From the NCBI GenBank assembly GCA_902781515.1, contig CACZJU010000001.1, forward strand, positions 124,001-188,000: a stretch of DNA of 64,000 bases, given 5' to 3'. The notes beneath the pieces were generated by a model. It saw nothing but the letters and a program-made list of their open reading frames with translations. It was not told where the DNA came from and made no database searches. The DNA is from an uncultured Bacteroidales bacterium (GTDB taxonomy: Bacteria > Bacteroidota > Bacteroidia > Bacteroidales > Bacteroidaceae). Of this stretch, positions 26,035-33,135 are shown piece by piece. The position numbers and the translations under genes were made by a program. Within the stretch, counting starts at the first letter, position 1, and each line of letters opens with the position of its first letter.

Positions 26035-27429
26035 ATGAAACGAACGAAAGTCATAGACGCTTTGAAGCGAACGGACTATGGAAGCGAGATTACCGTTATG
26101 GGCTGGGTGCGCTCGAAGCGCGGCTCCAAGGGTATCTTCTTCATAGCCTTGAACGACGGATCGACTATCAAGAACGTGCAAATCGTCGGGGAAGATGAGA
26201 ACTTCGACGAGGACGTTGTGAAGCAAATCACCACGGGTGCGTGCCTCAAGGTAGTGGGCACACTGGTGGAAAGCCCTGCCGCTGGCCAGGCAAGCGAGAT
26301 ACAGGCGAGGGAGATAACGGTTATGGGTGAGTGCGACAACACGTATCCTTTGCAGAAGAAAGGCGCATCGTGGGAGTACCTGAGGACTGTGGCACACATG
26401 CGTCCACGTACTAACACCTTCGGTGCAGTGCTCAGGATTCGTCACAACATGGCTATGGCCATCCACACCTATTTCCACGAGCATGGCTTCTTCTACTTCC
26501 ATACTCCCCTCATCACGGCCTCGGACTGCGAGGGCGCAGGCAATATGTTCCAGGTGACAACGAAGAACCTCTACGACCTGAAGCGTACCGAGGACGGCAA
26601 GATAGACTATAGCGACGACTTCTTCGGCCAGCAGGTTGCGCTCACCGTGAGCGGACAGTTGGAGGGCGAACTCGGAGCCACTGCGCTGGGACAGATATAC
26701 ACCTTCGGCCCCACGTTCAGGGCAGAGAACTCGAACACCCCGCGCCATCTGGCCGAATTCTGGATGATTGAGCCCGAGATGGCCTTCTATGACAAGGACG
26801 ATCTCATGGACCTTGAGGAGGACTTCATCAAGTATTGCGTGCGCTGGGCCTTGGACAACTGCCGCGACGACCTTGAGTTCCTCAACAAGATGGTCGATAA
26901 GACACTGCTGGAACGTCTGGAGGGTGTGCTGAAAGAGTCATTCGTGCGCCTGCCCTACACCGAGGGCATCGAAATCCTTCAGCAGGCCATCAAGAACGGA
27001 AAGAAGTTCGAATTCCCCTGCCAATGGGGCGACGATCTGGCCTCAGAGCACGAGCGTTACCTCGTAGAGGAGTACTTCAAGAAGCCCGTCATCATGACCG
27101 ATTACCCCAAAGAGATTAAGGCCTTCTACATGAAGCTCAACGAGGACGGCCGCACGATGCAGGGCACCGACGTGCTGTTCCCGCAGATTGGCGAAATCAT
27201 CGGCGGAAGCGTGCGCGAGGAAAGCTACGACAAGCTGATGGCAGAAATCAACCGTCGCGGCATGGAGACCGAGAAGCTCGAGTGGTATCTCGATACCCGT
27301 CGCTGGGGAAGCTGCCCGCATGCGGGCTTCGGCCTCGGGTTCGAAAGACTCATACTCTTCGTCACCGGCATGCAAAACATCCGCGACGTCATCCCCTTCC
27401 CCCGCACCCCGAAGAACTGCGAGTTCTGA
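26035..27429 (+). CDS. asnS: Asparaginyl-tRNA synthetase
   Basis: A class II synthetase of 464 residues that charges tRNA-Asn. An N-terminal OB-fold ([15 protein letters not shown], residues about 15-110) binds the anticodon. The catalytic core shows motif 2 ([21 protein letters not shown] region) and motif 3 ([15 protein letters not shown]). [11 protein letters not shown] is the form expected for AsnRS rather than the aspartyl enzyme. The start is placed at the first ATG after the repeat region. Confidence 0.95.
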   Translation: MKRTKVIDALKRTDYGSEITVMGWVRSKRGSKGIFFIALNDGSTIKNVQIVGEDENFDEDVVKQITTGACLKVVGTLVESPAAGQASEIQAREITVMGECDNTYPLQKKGASWEYLRTVAHMRPRTNTFGAVLRIRHNMAMAIHTYFHEHGFFYFHTPLITASDCEGAGNMFQVTTKNLYDLKRTEDGKIDYSDDFFGQQVALTVSGQLEGELGATALGQIYTFGPTFRAENSNTPRHLAEFWMIEPEMAFYDKDDLMDLEEDFIKYCVRWALDNCRDDLEFLNKMVDKTLLERLEGVLKESFVRLPYTEGIEILQQAIKNGKKFEFPCQWGDDLASEHERYLVEEYFKKPVIMTDYPKEIKAFYMKLNEDGRTMQGTDVLFPQIGEIIGGSVREESYDKLMAEINRRGMETEKLEWYLDTRRWGSCPHAGFGLGFERLILFVTGMQNIRDVIPFPRTPKNCEF

Positions 27430-27469
27430 CATCGCACCGCAACCCTCTGGGCATAAGCCCCCAAACATA

Positions 27470-27499
27470 CATCGCCCCGGCCATCTGGTCGGGGCGATG
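27470..27499 (+). terminator. Hairpin after asnS
   Basis: CATCGCCCCG (27470-27479) pairs perfectly with CGGGGCGATG (27490-27499); the inner bases extend the stem. No T-run follows, so termination is plausible but not certain. Confidence 0.55.
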
Positions 27500-27503
27500 C
27501 CGT

Positions 27504-27617
27504 TGCAAGGTCTTGGACTTCCGGCTGCAAGGTCCAGGCCTTTAGCCCTTTGCCCTTAATGTTAGTGGGGTCAACATAGGTACGTTGAGGGGTCAAACAT
27601 AGGTATGTTGCTTCGTG
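27504..27617. repeat. 22-23-bp direct repeats in the asnS downstream gap
   Basis: TGCAAGGTC starts at 27504 and 27526 (22 bp). GGGGTCAA starts at 27567 and 27589 (22 bp), with ACATAGGTA following each, 23 bp apart. The gap 27430-27922 otherwise holds the hairpin at 27470 and the -7 element at 27865; I see no gene in it. Confidence 0.7.
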
Positions 27618-27864
27618 ATGCCCTGCTTGGTGGTTCGTCAAGCTCATGGTTTTTCATCGTCATGGCCGTAGGTTTTCGGGTTCAACATTGCTGCTTTCTT
27701 GTCTCACTGCTGCAAAGTTATGCAACCCGCGCCTAACCGCCAAGCCCTTTAACTTACTTTAATAATAATTAAACCCCGATAACATAAATCCCTTAACACT
27801 CCGCCTGTTTCCCTTAAAAACCCTTAAAACAGACCCCAACGCCATGCATTTCAAAATTTATCCT

Positions 27865-27872
27865 TACCTTTG
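27865..27872 (+). promoter_or_regulatory. -7 element before the membrane winged-helix regulator
   Basis: TACCTTTG matches TAnnTTTG 50 bp before the ATG; no clear -33 box. Confidence 0.55.
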
Positions 27873-27922
27873 CATCGTTATAAAATAAAATCAATCGTTT
27901 TTCTCATTAATAACATAGCAAC

Positions 27923-28612
27923 ATGAAACGCTGGCACGCACTCATCATACTTCTGCTCTTCGGCACAGCAAGCCTGTGGACTGCCGTGCGCGACTACGAG
28001 GTGGCACAGCGCGAAATAGCCGACGACCTCACCCGCGCCCTCCTGATGACACAGTCCGAACGCCCCGACAACTGGCTCTCAACCGATACCATTCGCCAGT
28101 TCCGAAGCCACATCCGTCAGCCCCAATTCCGCGACCATGCCGTCCTATCCTTCTCGATAGGCAGCAACACCGTCGTAGCCAGTGGACCACACACACCAGC
28201 CCTTGCCATCGCCCCCGATAGCCCCGTCCATGCCTATGGTCAGGTCAGCCTCTCCGCGTTTCAGATATGGCGCATGGGCAACCACCGCCTCTCTCTCGCC
28301 CTGTCCCTATTGACTTTGCTCTGGATGGCCCTCTCCCTGCGCCTTACACGCCGCAGCCTTTCGCCCGTGGTCCCCAAACTCGATGACATGATGCTCACCC
28401 CCATGCAGCGCCAACTCATGGACATGTTCCTCGCATCCCCATCACGTGAGCTCACCAAGGACGAGATTTGCACCGCACTATGGCCCCGTAAAGACGACCC
28501 CAGCGATACACTCTATGCCCTCATAAGCCGCCTGAAGACGGTGCTGACCTCACAGACATCACTCCGCATCGTCTCGCACCGTGGCCGCTCCTATCGCCTC
28601 GTTGCCGACTAA
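27923..28612 (+). CDS. Membrane-anchored winged-helix transcription regulator
   Basis: A 229-residue protein. Residues 5-22 and 122-139 are hydrophobic membrane segments. Residues 23-121 form a hydrophilic loop, predicted periplasmic. Residues about 156-229 form an OmpR/PhoB-type winged helix (LTPMQRQLMDMF, DEICTALWPRKDD, ISRLKTVL, IVSHRGRSYRL). The layout is that of a one-component membrane regulator like ToxR or CadC but with the DNA-binding domain at the C-terminus. No histidine kinase or receiver domain is present nearby. Signal and target are unknown. Confidence 0.7.
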   Translation: MKRWHALIILLLFGTASLWTAVRDYEVAQREIADDLTRALLMTQSERPDNWLSTDTIRQFRSHIRQPQFRDHAVLSFSIGSNTVVASGPHTPALAIAPDSPVHAYGQVSLSAFQIWRMGNHRLSLALSLLTLLWMALSLRLTRRSLSPVVPKLDDMMLTPMQRQLMDMFLASPSRELTKDEICTALWPRKDDPSDTLYALISRLKTVLTSQTSLRIVSHRGRSYRLVAD

Positions 28613-28615
28613 CCC

Positions 28616-28675
28616 CTACGGAAACGGCTGCCACTCATCCACTTTTTTCGTCACCAACTGTCCGACTTTAAAGAA
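28616..28675 (-). pseudogene. Remnant of a paralogue of the 30482-31045 gene
   Basis: Read on the minus strand, this stretch encodes KVGQLVTKKVDEWQPFP then stop. The intact gene at 30482-31045 ends SRLVKEVDEWQPFS then stop. The DNA is also alike over about 35 bases around ACGGCTGCCACTC. An in-frame stop precedes the stretch, so only the 3' end of a former copy remains. Confidence 0.6.
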
Positions 28676-28682
28676 TTATCCT

Positions 28683-28690
28683 TATATTTG
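28683..28690 (+). promoter_or_regulatory. -7 element before the nucleotidyltransferase
   Basis: TATATTTG matches TAnnTTTG 23 bp before the ATG. Confidence 0.55.
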
Positions 28691-28713
28691 CAGCATCATA
28701 AGCATACATCGAT

Positions 28714-29028
28714 ATGGAACGAAAGCAAGTAATCGAACGAATCAAGCAAGTAGCGAAGACGGCTCTGCCCGTGGGGAGCAGCCTCTTGCTCTATGGGTCG
28801 CAAGCCCGCGGTGATTACCACGAAGGTTCCGATTGGGACTTACTTATCCTGCTCGACAAAGCGAAGATTGTGGCCGATGATTACGATGTCACGTATCCAT
28901 TCCGCGAACTTGGCTGGGACATCGGCGAGGAGATTAGTCCTCACATCTATACCAAAGGACAATGGGCGAAATGGACGTTCCTGCCCTTTCACAAGAATGT
29001 AGAACGCGATAAATTAGTACTGGTATGA
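28714..29028 (+). CDS. Minimal nucleotidyltransferase (MNT family)
   Basis: A 104-residue protein of the polymerase-beta superfamily. The signature GSQARGDYHEGSDWDLL spans residues 28-44, with Asp40 and Asp42 as metal ligands. MNT proteins transfer nucleotides to partner proteins, and many act as antitoxins to a HEPN toxin encoded alongside. No HEPN gene is seen here: the flanks are a gene remnant and a terminator. It is either a solo gene or has lost its partner. Confidence 0.8.
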   Translation: MERKQVIERIKQVAKTALPVGSSLLLYGSQARGDYHEGSDWDLLILLDKAKIVADDYDVTYPFRELGWDIGEEISPHIYTKGQWAKWTFLPFHKNVERDKLVLV

Positions 29029-29062
29029 GCCTATTCATACCCGTATCCTTTCCAAATATCAT

Positions 29063-29095
29063 AAAGCAAGGGCGACAAACTAACGCCCTTGCTTT
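29063..29095 (+). terminator. Terminator after the nucleotidyltransferase
   Basis: AAAGCAAGGGCG (29063-29074) and CGCCCTTGCTTT (29084-29095) are a perfect 12-bp inverted repeat with a 9-nt loop. Confidence 0.85.
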
Positions 29096-29180
29096 GTGAT
29101 TCTCCCTTTCTTCCTCCCTCATCCTTCCGTCTATATTTATCGATTATTAATATTAATTTATCGAAAAACAATAAAGATTG

Positions 29181-29212
29181 TTTGTTAATCATAAAACTTT
29201 GTTATAACTTTG
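29181..29212 (+). promoter_or_regulatory. Promoter of the DUF2975 cassette
   Basis: TTTG at 29181-29184 and TAACTTTG at 29205-29212 with a 20-bp spacer. Confidence 0.78.
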
Positions 29213-29288
29213 CCGTGTCGTTAATGAGGAAGCGCGCCCTCAATGGCGGCAAAAAGAAGTATCATTAAACTCAAAACAAAGTATTGTT

Positions 29289-29768
29289 ATGAAAAGAACA
29301 ACCAGTTTACGCCCTATGAAGGTTACATGCTACATGGCTTTAGTTTTCGTGGCTCTCTTTCTATGGGGCTATGCTTACCAGATGTTTTATCACTATCCTC
29401 AGATAGCACACACGGAGGGAACATTTCACACCTATCATATGTTCCTTTTCTATGGTCTCTACGTTTCGAAGTTCTTCTTATTTGCGTCGTGCGCGATGTT
29501 TGCTTTTGTTCAATTGCGAGGAATAAAGCATGATGTTTTATTCCCAAGTGCCAACGTTGTCTTCATCAATGCCGTTGCCCTGTTTGCATTCTTGTCTTCG
29601 CTGTTCGATACTAATATCAAGGAAGTCTTCATGTCTCAAGCTTCGTCCAACACTGGCGAGTTCGAACTGACCGCAGATTCTATCGGTATCCTACTCGTCC
29701 TTCTAATTTTTGCTCAGGTATATCGTATCGCTGGCAACATAGCTCGCGAGAATGCCTTAACCATATAA
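29289..29768 (+). CDS. DUF2975 membrane protein 1
   Basis: A 159-residue protein with four predicted membrane helices (about residues 13-30, 52-72, 86-103, 130-148). The ending IARENALTI matches the conserved ENxLTI tail of DUF2975. Members are usually paired with a small YozG-like regulator, as here. The biochemical role is unknown. The second DUF2975 gene starts 11 bp later. Confidence 0.8.
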   Translation: MKRTTSLRPMKVTCYMALVFVALFLWGYAYQMFYHYPQIAHTEGTFHTYHMFLFYGLYVSKFFLFASCAMFAFVQLRGIKHDVLFPSANVVFINAVALFAFLSSLFDTNIKEVFMSQASSNTGEFELTADSIGILLVLLIFAQVYRIAGNIARENALTI

Positions 29769-29779
29769 TATAATGTATT

Positions 29780-30268
29780 ATGAAAAACTTTAAAGTGAAA
29801 TGCATCCGATGGATGGCAGCTTTGACGCTCATCCTCCTGTTCTTGTCCTTTCTAACCCCTTTCTTTCTTCGTCTATTGCCGCCGACGATTCCAAATGTCG
29901 AACCAACGTTCGCTAACCTTTCTCCAGCATGGAAGGGGGCCATCGACCTCATCTTTATTCTAGTTGTATCACTATTTAACGCCTGCTTCTTCGTGTTCTT
30001 CATCCGCATGCTCCGTGGGCTTGGGCGTGGAAAGATATTCGTCCCAGGCAATGCCCGTTGGCTTTATGTCGGGGCATGGGTACCGATTGTCACGCTCATC
30101 TATAGGGTCGTCTATATGTGTTTAATGAGTGGTTGCTCTGGTATGGCCATAGCCGTTCTCTGCACACAGTCATGGCATAACCTCACCATCTTCTTGGGCA
30201 TCACGCTTATGGCTCAGCTCTATGACGTTGCCACCGACGTAAGCGAAGAAAACCAACTTACTATATGA
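29780..30268 (+). CDS. DUF2975 membrane protein 2
   Basis: A 162-residue protein with four predicted membrane helices and the family tail VSEENQLTI. It is divergent from its neighbour except for this tail and the topology, which suggests an old duplication or a heteromeric pair. It overlaps the regulator gene by ATGA, so the two are translationally coupled. Confidence 0.8.
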   Translation: MKNFKVKCIRWMAALTLILLFLSFLTPFFLRLLPPTIPNVEPTFANLSPAWKGAIDLIFILVVSLFNACFFVFFIRMLRGLGRGKIFVPGNARWLYVGAWVPIVTLIYRVVYMCLMSGCSGMAIAVLCTQSWHNLTIFLGITLMAQLYDVATDVSEENQLTI

Positions 30269-30465
30269 TACGCATAAACCTCGATGTGATGATGGCCCGT
30301 CGTAAGATATCTCTTACCGAACTGGCTGAACGTGTAGGCATTACCCTTGCAAACCTTTCCATCCTGAAGACGGGGAAGGCCCGTGCCATCCGCCTAACGA
30401 CACTGGATGCGCTGTGCCAAGCCCTCCAGTGCCAACCTGGTGACATTCTTGAGTACGAGGGCTAA
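30265..30465 (+). CDS. Small XRE/YozG-type HTH regulator
   Basis: A 66-residue DNA-binding protein. The helix-turn-helix covers KISLTELAERVGITLANLSILKTG, and the tail CQALQCQPGDILEY is typical of YozG-like Cro/CI proteins. It most likely represses its own DUF2975 cassette, whose promoter is at 29181-29212. This is inferred from the usual family context; no operator is identified. Confidence 0.85.
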   Translation: MIRINLDVMMARRKISLTELAERVGITLANLSILKTGKARAIRLTTLDALCQALQCQPGDILEYEG

Positions 30466-30481
30466 TGATTCGCCCTCGTAC

Positions 30482-31045
30482 TCAAGAAAACGGCTGCCAC
30501 TCGTCCACTTCCTTCACGAGCCGAGATACTGCCGGTGCGAAGTCCTCGGGGTAGATGAGGGTTTCCACAAACCATAGCTTCTGGCGCAGAACGTACTTGG
30601 CGTTCAGCCGATAGGCCGTGACCTTCGCGTCGCGACTCCTCAGCCTGCAGCTCATAAGGTACTCCGTGTCCGACTTTTTTAGGCAGACGCCACTCATCTC
30701 ATCCGACAACCTTCGCATCTCACGGTAAGGGTCAAGGGTATCCTTACATTCAAGGGTTCCCGACTCAAGCGTTATATAACACACGCTCTGCATCGGCAAT
30801 TCTTCCACATAAGCATACCGCGCTGCCCCCTCACCATCACTTTCTGCAGGAATAAAGCACGAGGGATAGCGCATTTCATACCCATACGTCGCGTCGCGAT
30901 GCACCTGCCAGTCGGCACACGCCAACCTGTACTCCAGCCCCTCAAGATACGTGTCTTTGTCGTGAGCGTGCTCGCGTCGGTGACTGAAAACCGCTATCAA
31001 CACGCCCACAACAATCAAAACTAAAACAGCCTTCTTCATAACCAT
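30482..31045 (-). CDS. Membrane-anchored hypothetical protein
   Basis: A 187-residue protein with an N-terminal hydrophobic anchor (VLVLIVVGVLIAVF, about residues 8-21) and a soluble domain containing CADWQVHRDATYGYEMRYPSCF and a C-terminal VDEWQPFS. I do not recognise the family; YGYEMRYP resembles the start of domains seen in small periplasmic lipoproteins. The third codon (ATG at 31039) is an equally good start. A remnant of a second copy lies at 28616-28675. The gene faces the HTH gene tail to tail with 16 bp between. Confidence 0.6.
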   Translation of the reverse strand: MVMKKAVLVLIVVGVLIAVFSHRREHAHDKDTYLEGLEYRLACADWQVHRDATYGYEMRYPSCFIPAESDGEGAARYAYVEELPMQSVCYITLESGTLECKDTLDPYREMRRLSDEMSGVCLKKSDTEYLMSCRLRSRDAKVTAYRLNAKYVLRQKLWFVETLIYPEDFAPAVSRLVKEVDEWQPFS

Positions 31046-31072
31046 TTGCCATTAACGTCATAAACACGCCGG

Positions 31073-31104
31073 CAAAGGTACACGAAGCTGCCCTCCCACC
31101 CAAA
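31073..31104 (-). promoter_or_regulatory. Promoter of the anchored hypothetical gene
   Basis: On the minus strand, TTTG (plus 31101-31104) and TACCTTTG (plus 31073-31080) are separated by 20 bp. Confidence 0.75.
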
Positions 31105-31111
31105 TAAACTT

Positions 31112-31140
31112 CCTGACATTACCCTGACATCTTCCTGACA
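31112..31140. repeat. 11-bp tandem repeat CCTGACA, three units
   Basis: CCTGACA starts at 31112, 31123 and 31134, exactly 11 bp apart. It sits just upstream of the promoter of the 30482-31045 gene. Confidence 0.75.
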
Positions 31141-31207
31141 AGCCTCAGTAGGCTAAGCCAAGGAGCCACACCGATGTTGCTGTTCATGCTCCAGACCATA
31201 CAAAATA

Positions 31208-31245
31208 AAGGTTACTAACCTTAAGCACGTAAGATTAGTAACCTT
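31208..31245. repeat. Inverted repeat with 23-bp spaced TTACTAA/TTAGTAA cores
   Basis: AGGTTACTAACCTTA (31209-31223) and TAAGATTAGTAACCT (31230-31244) form a 15-bp inverted repeat with one mismatch. The cores TTACTAA (31212) and TTAGTAA (31235) are 23 bp apart, like those at 51367-51419. It could act as the terminator of the GH43 gene on the minus strand. Confidence 0.7.
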
Positions 31246-31302
31246 CAAGACCTGGGGATTATGGGGAGTCCTCGTTAAGTACGGGACTCAGAGCCGATGA
31301 CG

Positions 31303-32280
31303 TTACTCCGTCACGATGCGAAGCTTGTCTCCTGTGAGGTCCACGGGAAAGAGGTGTGGCGTGCGAACCGTGCGCCCTTGCGCATCAGTGGCGTGATGAT
31401 GGACCGACATCATCCAGCGCCCGTCGAGCGTGCGGAACAACATAGAGTGTCCATAGTTCGGGGGCGTGATGGGTAATGGTTCCTGCACCCATGGCCCATC
31501 GAGCGTTCCGCTCTCGCTGTAGGCTACACCCTGCGTGTAGTCACGATATATCCATGAGGTCCAAAGCATACCGAGGCGCCCGGTTCCTGTTCGGAACAAC
31601 CACGGGCCATCGGTTACCTTGTTGAAGGTCTCACGTCCGTCTTCTACCTCGCGACTCCAAGGCGAATCGCTTGCCCTGAATAGTACCTTCGGCTCTCCGA
31701 CGACACCACTTAGGTCGGGCTTCAACTGTATCTTTTCGATGGTACCGTTCCAATTTGCAAGCCACTCACCACAGAACACCATATAGGGAAGCCCGTCACT
31801 ATCGACCCAGAACGTCCCGTCAAGCGTGGGCCTGTCTGCAGGCAAGTAAGCCGCATCGCCGAATTGATGGTAGGGTCCGCGTGCCGAGTCTGCCACCAGA
31901 ACCTGCGAAGCCCGTCGCTCAATCTTCTGGCCCCTGTACTCACAAGATACCGCCGAACGGTTGGTGAACGTTGCAAAATAGTAGTACTTACCATTATAAC
32001 GATGCAGCTCTGCCGCCCATATCATCGGCCTGGGCCCCATCCAACCATCAGGGTCGGTCCTTGCGACGTGATAAGGCCCATCCCACAGACGAAGGTCGCG
32101 ACTCGTCCAGAGCATACCCCCCGTGCCCGTCATATAATACATCTGCGTCGCCGTATCGGCAAGTATGGCAGGGTCGCTAAGCCGGATGCTGTCCATCGGG
32201 ACGTTGTGGCGCACATTCATCCCCCTTTGCCCGAAAAGCATCATGGGCAGAAGGCTGAAGATAAGAAGAATTCGTCTCAT
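31303..32280 (-). CDS. Glycoside hydrolase family 43 protein
   Basis: A 325-residue secreted enzyme with a signal peptide ending LFGQ. GH43 enzymes hydrolyse arabinose- or xylose-containing polymers. LSDPAIL supplies the expected catalytic base (Asp36), and RPTLDGTFWVD the pKa-modulating Asp154. At the general-acid position, VTDGPWLF has Asp224 where many members have Glu in EGP; some GH43 subfamilies carry this form, so activity is not excluded. WTSRDL and RYNGKYYYFATF are typical blade sequences of the five-bladed propeller. No SusC/SusD pair adjoins it, so it does not define a full utilisation locus. Confidence 0.82.
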   Translation of the reverse strand: MRRILLIFSLLPMMLFGQRGMNVRHNVPMDSIRLSDPAILADTATQMYYMTGTGGMLWTSRDLRLWDGPYHVARTDPDGWMGPRPMIWAAELHRYNGKYYYFATFTNRSAVSCEYRGQKIERRASQVLVADSARGPYHQFGDAAYLPADRPTLDGTFWVDSDGLPYMVFCGEWLANWNGTIEKIQLKPDLSGVVGEPKVLFRASDSPWSREVEDGRETFNKVTDGPWLFRTGTGRLGMLWTSWIYRDYTQGVAYSESGTLDGPWVQEPLPITPPNYGHSMLFRTLDGRWMMSVHHHATDAQGRTVRTPHLFPVDLTGDKLRIVTE

Positions 32281-32441
32281 ACATTACTATCATTTAAATA
32301 CATACATATAATCTTATTGACATACACTTGTGACAAAAGTTTAGTCATAATAGTAACTTTATATCCATAAAAGGAAGGTTCCGACCCCTATACGCCGGAA
32401 CATTTCGGGGGCAGAGTCTTGCAGGGTTCGGGACAAAGATG

Positions 32442-32449
32442 TATCTTTG
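32442..32449 (+). promoter_or_regulatory. -7 element before the thioredoxin-like gene
   Basis: TATCTTTG matches TAnnTTTG; CTTG at 32418-32421 gives a weak -33 match at 20 bp. It excludes upstream in-frame starts before 32465. Confidence 0.65.
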
Positions 32450-32470
32450 TGGCGGAAAAACTGGATGTAT

Positions 32471-33010
32471 ATGAAAAGAATGGTATTGAGTTGGGCATTT
32501 GCCTTGGTGACGATGGCGGCGTGGAGCGCCGGGAGTGAGGTCGTGAGGGCCGAGGAGGACTCGGTGAAGGCCGCGGGCTGCGAGGTGTATGTGCACGAGA
32601 TGGACTCGGTGGCGCCAAGCCGTGTGATTGCCGAGGTGCTGGCGAAGAACCGCGGAAGGGTGGTGCTTGTGGACATGTGGGCCACGTGGTGCGGTCCGTG
32701 CCGCATGGGGCATCGGTCGATGGCTCCGCTGAAGGAGGAGCTGAAGGACCAGCCTGTGGTGTTCGCATACCTGACGAACGACTCGTCGCCCATGGACGTG
32801 TGGAGCGAGATGATCAGGGATATTCCGGGCCAGCATTACTATCTTTCGAGGTCGCAGTTCTCGTACATACTGTCGTTTCTCTACGAGTCGCAGGGCATAC
32901 CGACGTATGCTCTCTACGACAAGCAGGGGAACAAGGTATGGCAACATATCGGCTACATGGAGTCGAACGAGGCAGTGAAGGCCGCAATCCTTGCGGCAAT
33001 GGAAAATTGA
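32471..33010 (+). CDS. Periplasmic thioredoxin-like protein (TlpA/ResA type)
   Basis: A 179-residue exported thiol-disulfide protein. The ATG at 32471 gives a compact signal peptide (MKRMVLSWAFALVTMAAWSA); the ATG at 32465 is an alternative. The active site is WATWCGPC with Cys74 and Cys77. QGIPTYALYDKQG provides the cis-proline loop. Such proteins reduce or reshuffle disulfides in the envelope; the substrate is not evident. The stop codon lies at the start of a 7-bp repeat array, which the following outer-membrane gene shares as leader. Confidence 0.85.
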   Translation: MKRMVLSWAFALVTMAAWSAGSEVVRAEEDSVKAAGCEVYVHEMDSVAPSRVIAEVLAKNRGRVVLVDMWATWCGPCRMGHRSMAPLKEELKDQPVVFAYLTNDSSPMDVWSEMIRDIPGQHYYLSRSQFSYILSFLYESQGIPTYALYDKQGNKVWQHIGYMESNEAVKAAILAAMEN

Positions 33011-33036
33011 AAATTGAAAATTGATAATTGAAAATT
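33004..33036. repeat. 7-bp array ATTGAAA/ATTGATA at the thioredoxin stop codon
   Basis: ATTG starts at 33006, 33013, 33020 and 33027 with a degenerate ATTA at 33034. The array supplies the last Asn codon and the stop of the gene. Confidence 0.8.
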
Positions 33037-33084
33037 ATAGGGGCTCTGGCGGATGGCCGGGGCCTTTGCTTTGCAAGCGGTGGT

Positions 33085-33121
33085 CCTCGCGCGCGTACAT
33101 ATTAAACTTTCGCGCGCGAGG
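33085..33121. promoter_or_regulatory. Strong G/C hairpin in front of the TonB-type outer-membrane gene
   Basis: CCTCGCGCGCG (33085-33095) and CGCGCGCGAGG (33111-33121) form a perfect 11-bp inverted repeat with a 15-nt A/T-rich loop, ending 14 bp before the ATG at 33136. No T-run follows. It may control translation or read-through, or be a mobile palindrome. Confidence 0.6.
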
Positions 33122-33135
33122 GCTGTCTATCTTGT

